Of a stretch of 64,000 nucleotides of DNA, positions 13,291 to 25,400 are shown piece by piece. The DNA is from Onthophagus taurus. Taxonomy: Eukaryota; Arthropoda; Insecta; Coleoptera; Scarabaeidae. The stretch covers positions 3,784,501 to 3,848,500 of the forward strand of contig NC_091975.1 in the NCBI RefSeq assembly GCF_036711975.1, read 5' to 3'. Under the pieces are notes generated by a model that made no database searches, was not told the DNA's origin, and was given only the letters and a program-made list of their open reading frames with translations. Positions within the stretch are counted from its first letter, which is position 1, and the number at the start of each line of letters is the position of its first letter. A program made the position numbers and the translations under genes.

Positions 13291-16200
13291 TGAGCTTTCG
13301 ATGAAAGTGTGTCTGTATTTTGGAGAACACACCTCACTTTTTTAACCTCATTTCCAACAAACGTCAATTTAGACCCTAAATACATAAAATTTTGAATTGG
13401 AAACTACACCATTGGCACATAGAAATTGATGGATAAATGTGAATTTACGCGTCCAAAATTCCATCATTATGCAAATACACCCTTTTCATTTTGCTTTGCA
13501 AATCACGATTGGGGCACTTTCGTAATAAAATCTGTGCGTGTGCGGTGAGTGTGATACGAAGAGATATGGACATTATCAAGGATGATTGATGGCCACTCGT
13601 TTCATAAAGCAACGTGATGTTCATGGTTGTTTGATGGTTATTTCGAACAATAGGTATTCATTTCAATTTCTTTTTGATTAATATTTTCCTTTTGTTTTAT
13701 TATTTCTCAGTTATAGAAAACTATAAAATTGTCTTGTTAAGCGTACTACCACGACAATAAAACTACAATGTCCCGAACCTGTAATTTCTTACCCGATCCA
13801 ATATCCACGGTTTATTGAGCCATTCGTCTGTTAAATCTAAGACACAGGCGCCGGGTACCCAAAGCCCAATAAGCTGGAAACGAATTACGAAAGCTTGTTT
13901 ACATGCTAAACAAAACCGTCTCATATAAAACCATTATATTAACAGAATTATGTTAAAATCAAAAATAAAACGTCAATCAAATTATTACGAATAATATCAC
14001 CAATCACAAACAGAAGGTATAAACTGCAATCTACGTCGATATTGAAACATAACAAAAGGGGGTGAAATAAAGTTTGTGATTGCAAGAACTCTATCGTTAA
14101 AATTTCGGAAAAAAATGAACGACTTCGATTCAGATGGGAAAACCTTAGGGGATCGTTTAATTCGGTTTGGTTTTAACGGTTCCATCGTAAAGCGAACGTT
14201 GGTATAGTTATTTTTTGGTAGGGATCAACACGTCTCCCATAACGTACAGCTCGAAACCGTAAACTGTTTTATTACTCGGATAATAAAACCGTTGTTAGAT
14301 GTAGACGTTCGATAACTTGCGATTTTTTCATGTTTAAATTCAACAACTTTTTCTTTTTTCCATATATTTATGGGGAAACAACTGAAAATTTGTATTTTTT
14401 TTAACTTTTCATCACATTAATTTTTTTATACAAGCCATTTCCGATCATAATCCGTCTTCATAAATTTTAAAGCGTCAATCGCAAATTGAAAATAACGACG
14501 CGTCACATAAAAGCATTCGCGGCGAAATAAAATAATCAAAAATGTCTGTAATGGTCGATTTTTATTTTATTTTATTTTTTTTTTCGGTCAAAAATCTCCG
14601 GGATTCTCGACAAATTTCGGTGTATTTCTACTGGGAAATATATTCGAATATTGGTTCTATAATAAATGGAGATCTTAGGTTCTTCTTCGTCCCTTTTTTT
14701 TAGGTCATCAGGATCCCTTTGGTTTTTTTTGCCGATATGAATGTATATTGTAACATATCCGGGTTTTATTTATTTCATTTTTATTCAAGACTAATAAGTT
14801 CATAAAATTCTCCGCTAAAGGGTACACTAAAGTTGATGCAAGAGAGCATAGATATGATGCAGTCTGATGAAGATTCAATTATGTACAGAGCTATTTCAGA
14901 CTTGCTGGATGCTAGAGGTGGCGAAAAATTGATACAAAGATGATATAGACTTTTACAAAGTTGTCTCAACTACAAACTTGCAAATACAAACTTGATACAG
15001 GTATGAGAGATGTGAAGGAAAGACTCTTGTAACATGATAACCTCTACAATTTTCCAGCATGCAGATATATTTTTCAATTTAATAGCTGCGTTGGTCAGCA
15101 TGACTATAAATTTTCTAGGCAGGTGCTCTAAGATTTTTTAGGATTTTCTTTGGATTCAAGTTTTTATCGCATCTGCTACTTCTTTAGGCGTAGAAAGTTG
15201 AGCTTTCTAGTTGCACTAAGAGTAAATTTATTTTTCTGATGTTGGCATCTACCAATTACATTTTTTGTTTGACCACCCTGGGCGTCGACTGTAGCTTAGA
15301 AATCAGAAAGTTAGAGCACTACCGCGAGAGTGGTAAAATACTTGAATACAAACATACTTTGTTTTGATTATGATAATATCTACCAATTAAGGCATCTAAC
15401 ACTCTTAGTGTGAATACATTCCTAGAGCGCTTAAATGAACCATTAATTAAATTTGAATCTTAGGCGTAGTTGGTACTCCAAATAATAAGGCAATCTATAA
15501 TCGCATTATACAAATAGCTTCATACCTCATTTATGTGGCTTTATCGGCATGTACTGACGTGAATCAAGAGTTAATTTCGGTGCTACATTGATACGTAGTC
15601 TTGAAAGCTGTGGAATTTGATCCAATTTTGTTTTGTATAGAGTTAAATTGGTAAGAATTAAATTTTTCTATATCCCAATTTTGTTTATATATTAATCTAT
15701 ATATAACATCTTGTAATATAATCATAACAATAGTATGTAAACGTGTTAATAGCAGGTCCCGATAGACTAAAGCGATTGATCATTTCATATACCGTGCTAT
15801 GTAACCCGTTAACAATTGCTGATATAATTATCTCATTAGTCGAGTCAATACGCTCAATGGAACCATTATGTACACCACCAAAATTAACGTTAACTACAAA
15901 ATTAGATTTAAACATCTCTAAGGATCAACACAAAGGTAGTCGTTTCCTTAGAAAGTCAATTTCCGCATCAAAGTAAGGGACAAAGAGGAAAGTCAGAAAC
16001 CTTAGATTCGAATGAAGAAATCAATTTAAACCCCAAACAAATTACATCTCTGACGTATTCCGTTTTGCAAATAACGAAAACTCGACAGTACAGGAAATCG
16101 ATACAGAAAAGCGATATTTTAAACAAGCTTCGAAATTAAAGCTAAAACCTTTCGGAGACGGCAATAAAAACGTACGTATACATATAGCTAGGCTACCTAG

Positions 16201-17239
16201 TTTTCGAAACTATGGAACTAGAGGGTGACAAATTTACGAAATTAGAGTCGTGACGGTAGCAGCTGTCACGTAGATTGCTCGTTCAATCTTCCGTATTTTC
16301 CCTGGATGACGTTTTTTAGGTGTTTTTTGAAAGAACCACCCCACAAAAAAAATAAAATAAACAACATCAAATACGCCATGTTCAATTTTCCGATACATGA
16401 TTAAATAATATCGCATGTTAAATTTTCAAATTTAAACCGAAACTACATAAGACAAGGGCTAAAGTCGTCTCTGTCAAACGAAATTTGTACCACTACACAC
16501 TGGAAAGTTCGTGAAATCGATCAATATTTGCCTCGGAGATATCGTGCAAACTTTTGACTTGAAACATTTCCTCCTCACTTAGAAATTTCCACAACAAAAA
16601 ATAAAAAAAATTATCTGAATAAATAAAATAAATAACTTGAATTTTTAATGCTTTTTTAACACAACAAACAAACAAGCGACCTAAATTCACTTCAAAAAGT
16701 CTAGTAGTAACTTTCACCGTGATAACATTTGATTAAAAAAAAAAGTGTTACCGTTTTGCGTTATCAATTTTAAACTTGTAACGATCCGAGTACCGTTTAA
16801 TGGGGAAAGCGTGTCTTCCATAAAACACGCATCAGTTCGGGGTGCGATTAAAATTACGATCGAAACGTTTCTCTCTATTAACGACAACCCTATTATAAAC
16901 CCTTTATTTTCATCCCGTCAAATTTTAAATTAAAGATTTTGGACGTTTTTATCTCCTTTAATTTTTTTTTGTTAGCTAATAAAACTTCAAGATAAAGAAT
17001 ATTATAAACTGGGTGATGATTTTCTGTCGACGCAGAAGAAGGTCCAATTAGGTTGGCTCAGAGCCGAAAATTCTCAACGTAAAATCGATATCTTATGTAG
17101 TACGCGGGAGTACGACGACCCCACTGAGACTCAGTCGTAAAAAAATATAAAATCTACCAGGTCCACAAGTAGAAAACTCCTTATCAGATTATCTCCCGAT
17201 AAGTATCACAATTACAAAGTTAGCTAATAAAAAAAATTT
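13291..17239. other. Gene-poor tract
   Basis: AT-rich, no recognisable gene. At 14790-14945 the plus strand has a 50-residue helical-looking frame that I cannot assign. At 15697-15976 both strands are open for about 70 codons; neither product resembles a known protein. Confidence 0.45.
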
Positions 17240-17560
17240 CACATTTCAAGTTAAACCCGAAACTTTCTAGTTTTAGGTCTAGTGTTAGTTCTAACTTTAC
17301 ACTAGCACTGTTACTATGTAGAACTAACACTATACCTAGAACTAGAATCATTTGGGTTTAGCCGCACGTCTTTAAAGACGGCTAAATCCGAATGATTCTA
17401 GTTTAGGTATAGTGTTAGTTCTAGTTTTACACTTGTACTGTCACTAGAACTAACATTAGAGCTAGAAACTAGCTAGAACTAGAAAGATTTGGGTTTAGCC
17501 GTATGTCTCTTAAGAATCTCCCCGAATAATTCAGTAAAAATATACAATCTAACACTGTAA
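17240..17560. repeat. Palindromic repeat, CATTCGGGTTTAGCCG family
   Basis: Two arms, each made of TTCTAGTTTTAGGTCTAG-type and GTTAGTTCTA-type words, face each other around a core in which GGGTTTAGCCGCACGTC pairs with GACGGCTAAATCC (17350-17395). A third, incomplete core lies at 17485-17505. The right flank ends with TCAGTAAAAATATACAA, a word also present at the ends of the 19.4 and 21.7 kb copies. The structure could form a cruciform or a long RNA hairpin. No ORF is associated, which fits a non-autonomous element. Confidence 0.8.
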
Positions 17561-17599
17561 TATGATAACCAGCTTCAGGTTGAGATAATATTAGATCTA

Positions 17600-17870
17600 C
17601 AACTGTATTTAACAATGATGATGGAGGATATTAGGATTCATTGCTTTTTTTGGCCTTCCACTAGCTCTCTGTCGCTGTGGTGTCCACTCTACAATTCTTT
17701 CCACACTTCTGTCTTCATACATCCTTTCTAGATGTCCCAACCATGCTATTCTTTGTGCTTTTACGTCTTTGTTTACACCATCCATGAGCTGACCCAACAA
17801 TTTGTATACCTGAGCACCATCTTGTATCAATCATATTCATCTTGTAACCTTTTTCTGACGCTATGCCATC
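17600..17870 (-). pseudogene. Non-LTR retrotransposon 3' end relic
   Basis: The minus-strand frame contains RIAWLGHLERMYEDRSVE, then SGRPKK. This is the typical C-terminal tail behind the reverse transcriptase of many insect non-LTR elements (the WLGH motif and the GRPKK basic end). The reverse transcriptase core is absent and the upstream sequence is out of frame, so it is a 5'-truncated, dead copy. Confidence 0.8.
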
Positions 17871-19364
17871 TTCCAGTAATTATTCCAACCTAAAGGATAT
17901 AGGTTTGTTTTGGTTTCCATAAAATTTTTTTAAATTTCAATGTCTTCTTCGTTTTACGATATCTGCTTCTCAATACTTTGGTTTGTTAGCTGTACAGAAT
18001 GTAATTAAGGCGTTATTTTACAACCCAATTCCGTTTTGCAACTAAAACTTTTAATTGCAACAGTTAATTAAAACCCGGCCGTGGAAATTTGTAATAAGAT
18101 CTTAAAACTTGTGTGAAATCGAAAAATATCAAATTTGCTTTCAAGTTTAATTAAGTATTACACCTATAAGAACAATATTAATTAAGGTAAAACGTGTTGT
18201 TAAAATTTTGGTGGCGGAGCCGGTTAATTAATTGCGATTACACGACTAATAACAATAAAAATCTAGTTCAAAAACTGTAGGAAAAAGCTGTAAATCGTAT
18301 TCAACGTGAAAACGTGCGAGTTCAAACTGGTTAGTTGGCAAGTTGACAAAGGAAACGTAAAGAAACGAAAGACGAGCGCGGCTGGTTGGCGTACTATTTG
18401 TGATAATAGACAAAGAAAAGACTCTGGAGAATCGTCCGGGATAGGATAAGTAGGTTTCTATGTAGCTAGGGAAAACGCGTCAGCCACGATAAGTTGTTGC
18501 TGTTGTTGTGTTGGTGAATGAACAACAACCTCTGTACTCGATGGGAATGGTAAAAAGGGCAATGGAGAATCGATTTAACGAAGAATTAACGAAAATCAGT
18601 CACTTTGATTTCCTTTTAACCAATCCATTAAGATAAGGAATAATAGGAAAATAAAAATGGTTGTTACGAAATTCGATTACATAATATACGCGAAACACAC
18701 TTTACATCTAAATTTGTTTGCATTCCACAATTAGTTCGCGCTACCACCGCTGTATTATTCCATTAAAGTTTTTCGAATGAGACGCATGTAAAATGGGCTT
18801 TTCGGTGGATTCGAAGAGAGAACAATGCAACTTTGATAATGGTATTTTTACGAAACCATCGCACGTCACGTGATCGTGCACAAATTCGCCCGCGCGTGCG
18901 CGTCTACCCCGAAAATAGTATTTTCAAACTCGTGCATAATGGAGCATTGTTTCGCGGTGTATTATGTTTCGGCCGTGGAGACGGGACTTCCCCGGATCGA
19001 ATTCCAGGCGAGCCCGTTCCACGGTATTATAATTAAAATTAATCGCGACGCGGTCACTTTTTGTGATTAATGTGTATGTTTAAAAATTAACTTTACATGC
19101 TCAATTCAAAATTAAAGGTAGTGCTTAATCGATAATTTGGAAATCGTAAAATTGAAAGAAAATGCTTTAATTTAATACCCCACAAGCTATATTTTCATGG
19201 AAAATACTCGAATTATGCCAATAAAAATGTTTTTTGCTTTTTGGATTTTCTTGAATAATATATTTTCTTGATATACCAAACTTATTTGGTGGTGAACTTT
19301 ATTGTTCATCACAGTCCTGGAGATTGGGCCCAAAAAGGCAGAAACATTTTGTTTTAGTGATGCA
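17871..19364. other. Gene-poor tract
   Basis: No gene recognised. Around 18840-19030 there is a CpG-rich island, including CACGTCACGTGATCGTG and alternating CG/GC steps. It is open in two plus frames for about 66 codons without similarity to a known protein. It may be regulatory. Confidence 0.4.
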
Positions 19365-19705
19365 AAACTAGAACTAACACTAGACCTAGAACTAGAAACA
19401 TTCGGATTTAGCCGCACGTCTCTCTAGACGGCTAAACCCGAATGATTCTAGTTTTAGGTCTTGTATTAGTCCTAGTGATAGTACTAATGCAAAACTAGAA
19501 CTAACACTATACATAGAACTAGAATCATTCGGGTTTAGCCGTCTTTAGAGACGTACGACTCCAGTTCTAGGTATAGTATTAGTTCTACATACAGTGTAAA
19601 ACGTCTTCACGCACGGCTAAACCCGCAATTTTAGTATTCTAGTATTAGTCTAGTTTTATTTGTAATTCAGCACTATACATTATTGTATATTTTTATTGAA
19701 CTATA
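19365..19705. repeat. Palindromic repeat, CATTCGGGTTTAGCCG family
   Basis: Contains at least four core units in alternating orientation: GGATTTAGCCGCACGTC facing GACGGCTAAACCC at 19400-19437, another forward core near 19525-19545, and a reverse core near 19608-19622. They are separated by the AGAACTAACACTA and CTAGAACTAGAA words. The right end carries TTGTATATTTTTATTGAACT, the reverse complement of the terminal word seen at 21.7 kb. Confidence 0.8.
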
Positions 19706-21689
19706 ACAGACACTGCCTTCCCAGTATTAATCCGTTATATCGAGGTTTTACTGTAATGTCAAATTATATTGACATGTTGCATTTTATGTGGGACAAAGTA
19801 AGTATGTAGCTATGCCCTGGTTTCTATGAAAATATATTTTTGTATATTGCATCTTAAGTGAAATTCACTATAATATATTATTTAAAAAGAAACCTTTAAG
19901 TTTCAATTTAATTTGTTTTTTTATAAATTTATCACAAATGAAATTGGCGGAGGCGCCGGGTTTTATCACAACAATTTTAGATAAAATTTAATTTAATGTA
20001 AATATTACACCTAAAACAAATCGCATTATAAAAGGTAATTAATTAACTAGAACAAACTTGTTAAAAGCTGTTTATGTTATTTCAACCCCCAGATGCGAAT
20101 GTGAAAATGATAAATAAAAATAGTGTTTAATTAAACTGTTTCAAAAACAATTTGAGATGTAGGAAATAATAAAAGTTTTCATGAATAATTTGCATTTGAA
20201 ACATCAAATTTAACTTTAGTTCACCAATTCCATTGGGAGATTGAAACCGTGAAATGTTCACTTAATAATGAATATCTTCTTGACGCTTCGGTAATAGCCT
20301 GTGAAGTTTGTGATCTCAATATCGGTATAAATTTCTTGATTTTCTTACCTTGTCCACCTTCCGAAATGAATTAATGAAGTATTGCAAAAATCAAGCACTT
20401 CTTCGAACTTATCCGCTTTGTTTTTTGTTACCTAACATGGTTGTAAACTTTCGGCAGCTTCGTCAACTAATTTAATCACCAGGACGCGCCGGAAACCCGG
20501 TATATAATTTATATGAAGCATCAATTTTAATAGCGAGACCGTCATCATTCATCCCAACCATTATTTTCTCCCTTTTATTTTATTATTTAATTAAAACAAA
20601 AAATTAAACCGAAATTGTTATAGTTTTACTATTGTTGCACGTCGTGAACACGAACGTCGCTGTCGTACTAAAGCCACTCTGTCTGGCTGCAGCCTAGGAA
20701 CTGGCATCCCCACCATCTGTAATGCCGATTTCCACCGCTAGAGGTCGACCAAAAATTTTCACTCTCCTAAAACCGTTTCAACCCTTCCCAAAAATAAATT
20801 CTTTTTAAATTTATCTCACAATCAGTATGAAAATAAAATCAAAATGTTTAATTTTAAAACAAGGATGTTATCAACAAAGGTATCGAATACTAAGAACATT
20901 ATGAAGACACAAAAGAGCTGTCTGTCAACGTGTTAAGTTGACGTGGTGTTGGGTGGAGGATTCCTAAATATGGCTTTGTAATCGAAAATTCGCATCAACA
21001 CCGCTGTTTGTAACGTTCGGGTTTGTTTCCCGAAAGATAAGCGCTCCCGTCGTCGTCTGGAACCGCGCGATCGATGCCGTGCCATTATCTGGAAGAGGAT
21101 GCTCTAGAAAATTACTCGATCTGGAATTATACAATACCCCCGAGGTTATCCGTTTTAACCACCACCCACCAAAGAAGTCCCCTTTTTGTTACCACTACCT
21201 CAACGCCAATTACTTTGTTTATCGATTAACATAAATTTTTAAGATATTTTTCACTGTAAAAATAAATTTGAACGTCCAATCATTCAATTTATACCCTCCG
21301 CGAAGCCGAATTGACCGTTTCAATCCGATTTCAGTTAGAGAACAAGTTTGAACGACACGTTTCGCTCGGAAATAATACGTAATTCCATTTATCTGGTCGA
21401 ATTGACAAGGATCAACTAAATCAAACAAGAAAAACAAAAATATCTCCTCATCCATTTTCAAAGACGAAAATAAATTTTCACTTCAATTCCAAATACATGC
21501 ACTATAAGTACGACAACTTCACCCCAAATTAGTTATTTCTGTAGTTGTAACCACAATGTTGTTAGTGTTGTCTTGTTTAGTTGAAATGGCTTCGTTCTAA
21601 TTCCAAGATACAAATGCAAATTAACTGAGCGAATCAATAGAAAGAGATTTTTTATGTTTAATCCATTTGTATTATAAATAATCTCAAAT
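19706..21689. other. Gene-poor tract
   Basis: AT-rich, with no coding exon that I can support. Around 20630-20750 a GC-richer stretch with CpG steps may be a regulatory element or an untranslated exon. Confidence 0.4.
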
Positions 21690-21780
21690 TTTTGTTTTAG
21701 GTGTAGTGTTTGTTGTATCTTTTAGTTCAATAAAAATATACAACGATCTAGCGCTGAGTAACTATTACAACTACAACTGA
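21690..21780. repeat. Terminal fragment of the palindromic repeat family
   Basis: Carries TTTTAGGTGTAGTG, then TTCAATAAAAATATACAA and CTAGCGCTGAG. The last two words match the outer ends of the 17.3 and 19.4 kb copies, and the GCGCTGA word also occurs in the 35.4 kb copy. The CATTCGGG core is missing here. Confidence 0.55.
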
Positions 21781-21879
21781 AAGGAAGAAAGGCGCACTGT
21801 AAATGGAAACGTTTTACTAACCGACTTGATTTCCTCACTTTTTCAATTCTAAGGGGTCGTGCATCTAATCCATCATAAT

Positions 21880-22480
21880 TATATGGAGTATGTTAGAACA
21901 GCTGAAAGCAATATCCAATCTAACCCAAAGGTGTTTTGCGCTTTTATTAACTCTAAGAAGGGATCCTTCTACGATGTGATGGAGTGGAGCTGTTGTCGGG
22001 GTTTGCTTATTGTTCGCTGATTTCTTTTCTTTGATTTTTGTTGATCCTTCTCCAATCCAGCAGAGTGTAAATTGTGTGGAAACGGATACCCTTCCTTTGG
22101 GTCAGATGTTTGGGCATGTTTGGGCAATTTGGACATCAGGGTTAATTAGTATTGGTACTGATGCTATTCCATCAATTTTAATCAAAAAATGTTCATACTC
22201 TCTGTTTCTTTTTTTAACTATTTCATTGATAATGGGTGTCTTTTCTTCATTGTCCAAGCGAGCTTGGTGGGGACTGTGCTGTTATACCCAATTACCGCCC
22301 CATATCTGTTAGGATTTATTATGAGATCCACGGTAGCTTTTTCTAATAATGATTCAATTAGAAATCTGTATTTTGCCTTGGTCTACAGCACACTTAACTT
22401 TTGTAGCGTCGTTTTGAATCCTCTGTATCACTCAATGCTTGTTAGAGAGATGCTAGAACAAATTAAGAGATTTGTATAAC
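21880..22480 (+). pseudogene. Non-LTR reverse transcriptase relic (Jockey/CR1-like)
   Basis: Fragments appear in order and in shifting frames. Near 21905 there is ESNIQSNPKVFCAFINSK, a pre-RT linker. A middle segment is heavily decayed. From about 22310 the frame reads LGFIMRSTVAFSN, then LYFALVYSTLNFCSVV and an NPLY motif, the thumb region that follows the palm in these elements. Frameshifts and the missing catalytic YADD box show it is inactive. The clade is inferred from the motif style only. Confidence 0.75.
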
Positions 22481-25400
22481 GAAAAGACTAAAAGCACTTA
22501 AGAGAATAAAGATAAACTTTTCTCTCAAAGTCTTTTAAATTTTACATCTCCTTTTATTTTTTTTTTGTGGAGATAAAAATTCGGAATATCGTATATACGC
22601 GGTTCAATTTAATTTTGAAGGGGTGTGGGGAGGGTTGAAGGATCTGAATCGCAAACGAAGACCCCAACGAGAAAAAAGGATAATCGGGGATCTCGATGAA
22701 ATTTTAATTGAGGGTTGAAACGAGTTTAAAAAACCTAAGGGCGATTATCGAGTTTTCCCCGAGGATATCGAATTTCCGTTGTTATAATATTTTCTAGTGA
22801 AGTCCGACTTTTCCCTGTAAACGGACAATTACTTTTCCTCACGGGACTCACTCGCCTGTTTCGACCGGGACGGACGCTAATGGTCCTTGAAGGGACGGAA
22901 ATAATTGTTCTCTCCAACTTTCCTTCGTTTCAGGAGGCGCGAACTCACGAGAAACGTGTGTGGCGTTGAGAATTTTCCCGTTATTTTCAGGGGTTGTTAC
23001 GAAATCTATTTGAAAAACCCTCTTTTTTATTAAATATGATTTATTGTCAAAGTATAGAAAAGTTATTATTATAAAATTAAGCGTTTGTTTATACGGGTAT
23101 CCCACGGTTTGAAAAAAAAATTACTCATTTATGATTCAACACCTATTACTTGTCGAGTCGGTATTAAAAATCGTGACGTGTATTTTTAGAACGCAAAGTG
23201 CGATGTAACAGTATACAGAATTCTAAGGTCGCAATATATCCAGGTTCAGGTTTATACATTTATATCTTAAAAATATACTCTTTTTGAGTAAATTATTAAA
23301 TAATTTATTTCCCCAATAATATTCGTAGGTTTTGTAACAAATTTCGAAGTGGCATATTAAAGTTTTTTCGATAAAGCATTAAATTTGTGTTTATTGGCAA
23401 TATAAAATTAAAACCACATAATCGAAAATTTGGGTTAACAGATGTTTCAGTATTTTATTAAATCATATTTTAATAATTAATAATTATCTTGCATATTATA
23501 ACATGCAGGTTGTTTCGATTTGTTTTATTATATGCATACGTAGTTCTAAAAACAGTAATTTGATAATTTTAATCTAAAACTTAGACACTCAACCTCATGC
23601 TGTGACAGAAATAAATTTTTACCCTGGTTTTTACACCACTTGAAAGCTTCTTTCCTTCATCTAAAGCTGTGTTTTGTCCTTTTGTGATGCTGATGCTTTA
23701 TGATATTTGGTTGCTTAGCTTTACTAAAGCTATATACTCTGCATAATTCTTGTGCTGTCTTAATTAATATGTCATTTATTGATTTTTGCAACAGAACTTG
23801 CCAAGTTTCTTTTTGAGGGATGATGTCTTGGTTCGATTAACAAATAGAAGATGTCCAGAAGATCTGTGAACACAATATTCTGCCATATAGTCTACTTAGT
23901 GAATTTGGGATTGTTAGACATCCGTAGTGACAGTTTTTCTTATTGCCTTTTTTATGGATTCACAAAGTATGGAAAGACGACTGTCAGCCTTTCCAGCACT
24001 GAGTTTAGACCACTTGTTATTTTTCACTGTTTTTATCGCTTTTCTTCTCTATGTGTTGCTGATTTTGTTAGGAACTGTGGTCTTCTGTCAATTTCTTATC
24101 ATAATGTTGTTGGAGTTTACTTCTTTACAGTTTGTCCCATGCTTCTCAATCTCCAAGACAGAGCAAACAATGCGAAGTATTGAAAATATCACTACATGAC
24201 AGAGTTAAAATTGAAAATCTACAACAACAAATATGTTGGAACAAACACCTGCAAAAAGAGCCAAATCAAGCAGGGCATCAAACAATTCCACTTAAACAAT
24301 GTAAACTTTAGATTTGAGATTTACGCATCGATAAACCATTTATTTGAATAAGGTAACACTACGAAATTGAAACACATAACCTACCCAGGTTCGAAATTTA
24401 GGGTTAACGTTTGTTTAATAAGTTTAATAAGCCTCGCCGCCGTACAAAGTTTTAATGATAAATCGATTTAGGTGTCACATTTCCTTATAAATTAGTTTCC
24501 ACTTCACATTGTGTTTATCGATAATTCATCAATACACTTCATATCAATAACACAACATTGCATAATTCCTTTATAGGAATAATCCGTATGCACTTGATTA
24601 GTAAATTCAACGACTTTCACTCGATTATAACGAGATAATTAACGTAGGTACGATTAACGGTTACCTCACTAGACTTAATTGTAAAAAAATATAACGTAAC
24701 TGCGGTTTCTCTACGGATGCGAACCAAAATTTTCGTCATTTTTTGTAATTGCAACATTCAATTACTTGAGAAATGTATCCGAAGCTCACATCACTCCGGA
24801 AATAGACATAAGATAATCTCTGAATTAATAAATTTAATCTATAATTGCTTCAGAATTATTTAGAGTAGGTGAAATTGTTCAAGAGAACCTTGATTAATGA
24901 CGTTTCATTAGATACGTTTCATTAATTTTATTACGACCGTTAATCGATTATCCTGTGAGTAAAGTTAATGTTATTTAATGTTATTTTTTTATAAAAAAAA
25001 TAAATAAACGTGAGTGAGTAAAAAAGGGTTCTTTTATAACGAACCGTAAAAGAAACGATTAAAACCCACCGATCTTTTTATAAAGGTACTAAAAATTCTC
25101 GCCAAAAAAGACTTACAAACGGGTTTCGTCGCGACGCGGCATAAAATCGAAATTAAAATCGCAGTTTAAGAACCCTCCTATATAAATCTGCATTTATGCC
25201 CAAAGTGGATATAAAATCTCCCGGCAACGTTCTTTATGGTCACCAGTTTGAAGTTAAAACAGAAATTTTAAATACATTTTAAATTCTTACTGTGCTCATC
25301 TATCATAGCTTCTTCATTTCATCCAAGTTCATAGTTATGAGAACGAGGCACAAAGAACCAGTAAAACCTCAACTGTGTCGACTGTAACCGCAACAACGCG

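Noticed and set aside
15697-15976. Overlapping ORFs on both strands
   Set aside because: Products are short and unlike known proteins, and there is no supporting splice or promoter signal.
23851-24199. Overlapping hydrophobic ORFs of 110 and 90 codons
   Set aside because: No family resemblance, no splice context and mixed frames; probably chance, or an old transposon relic that I cannot identify.
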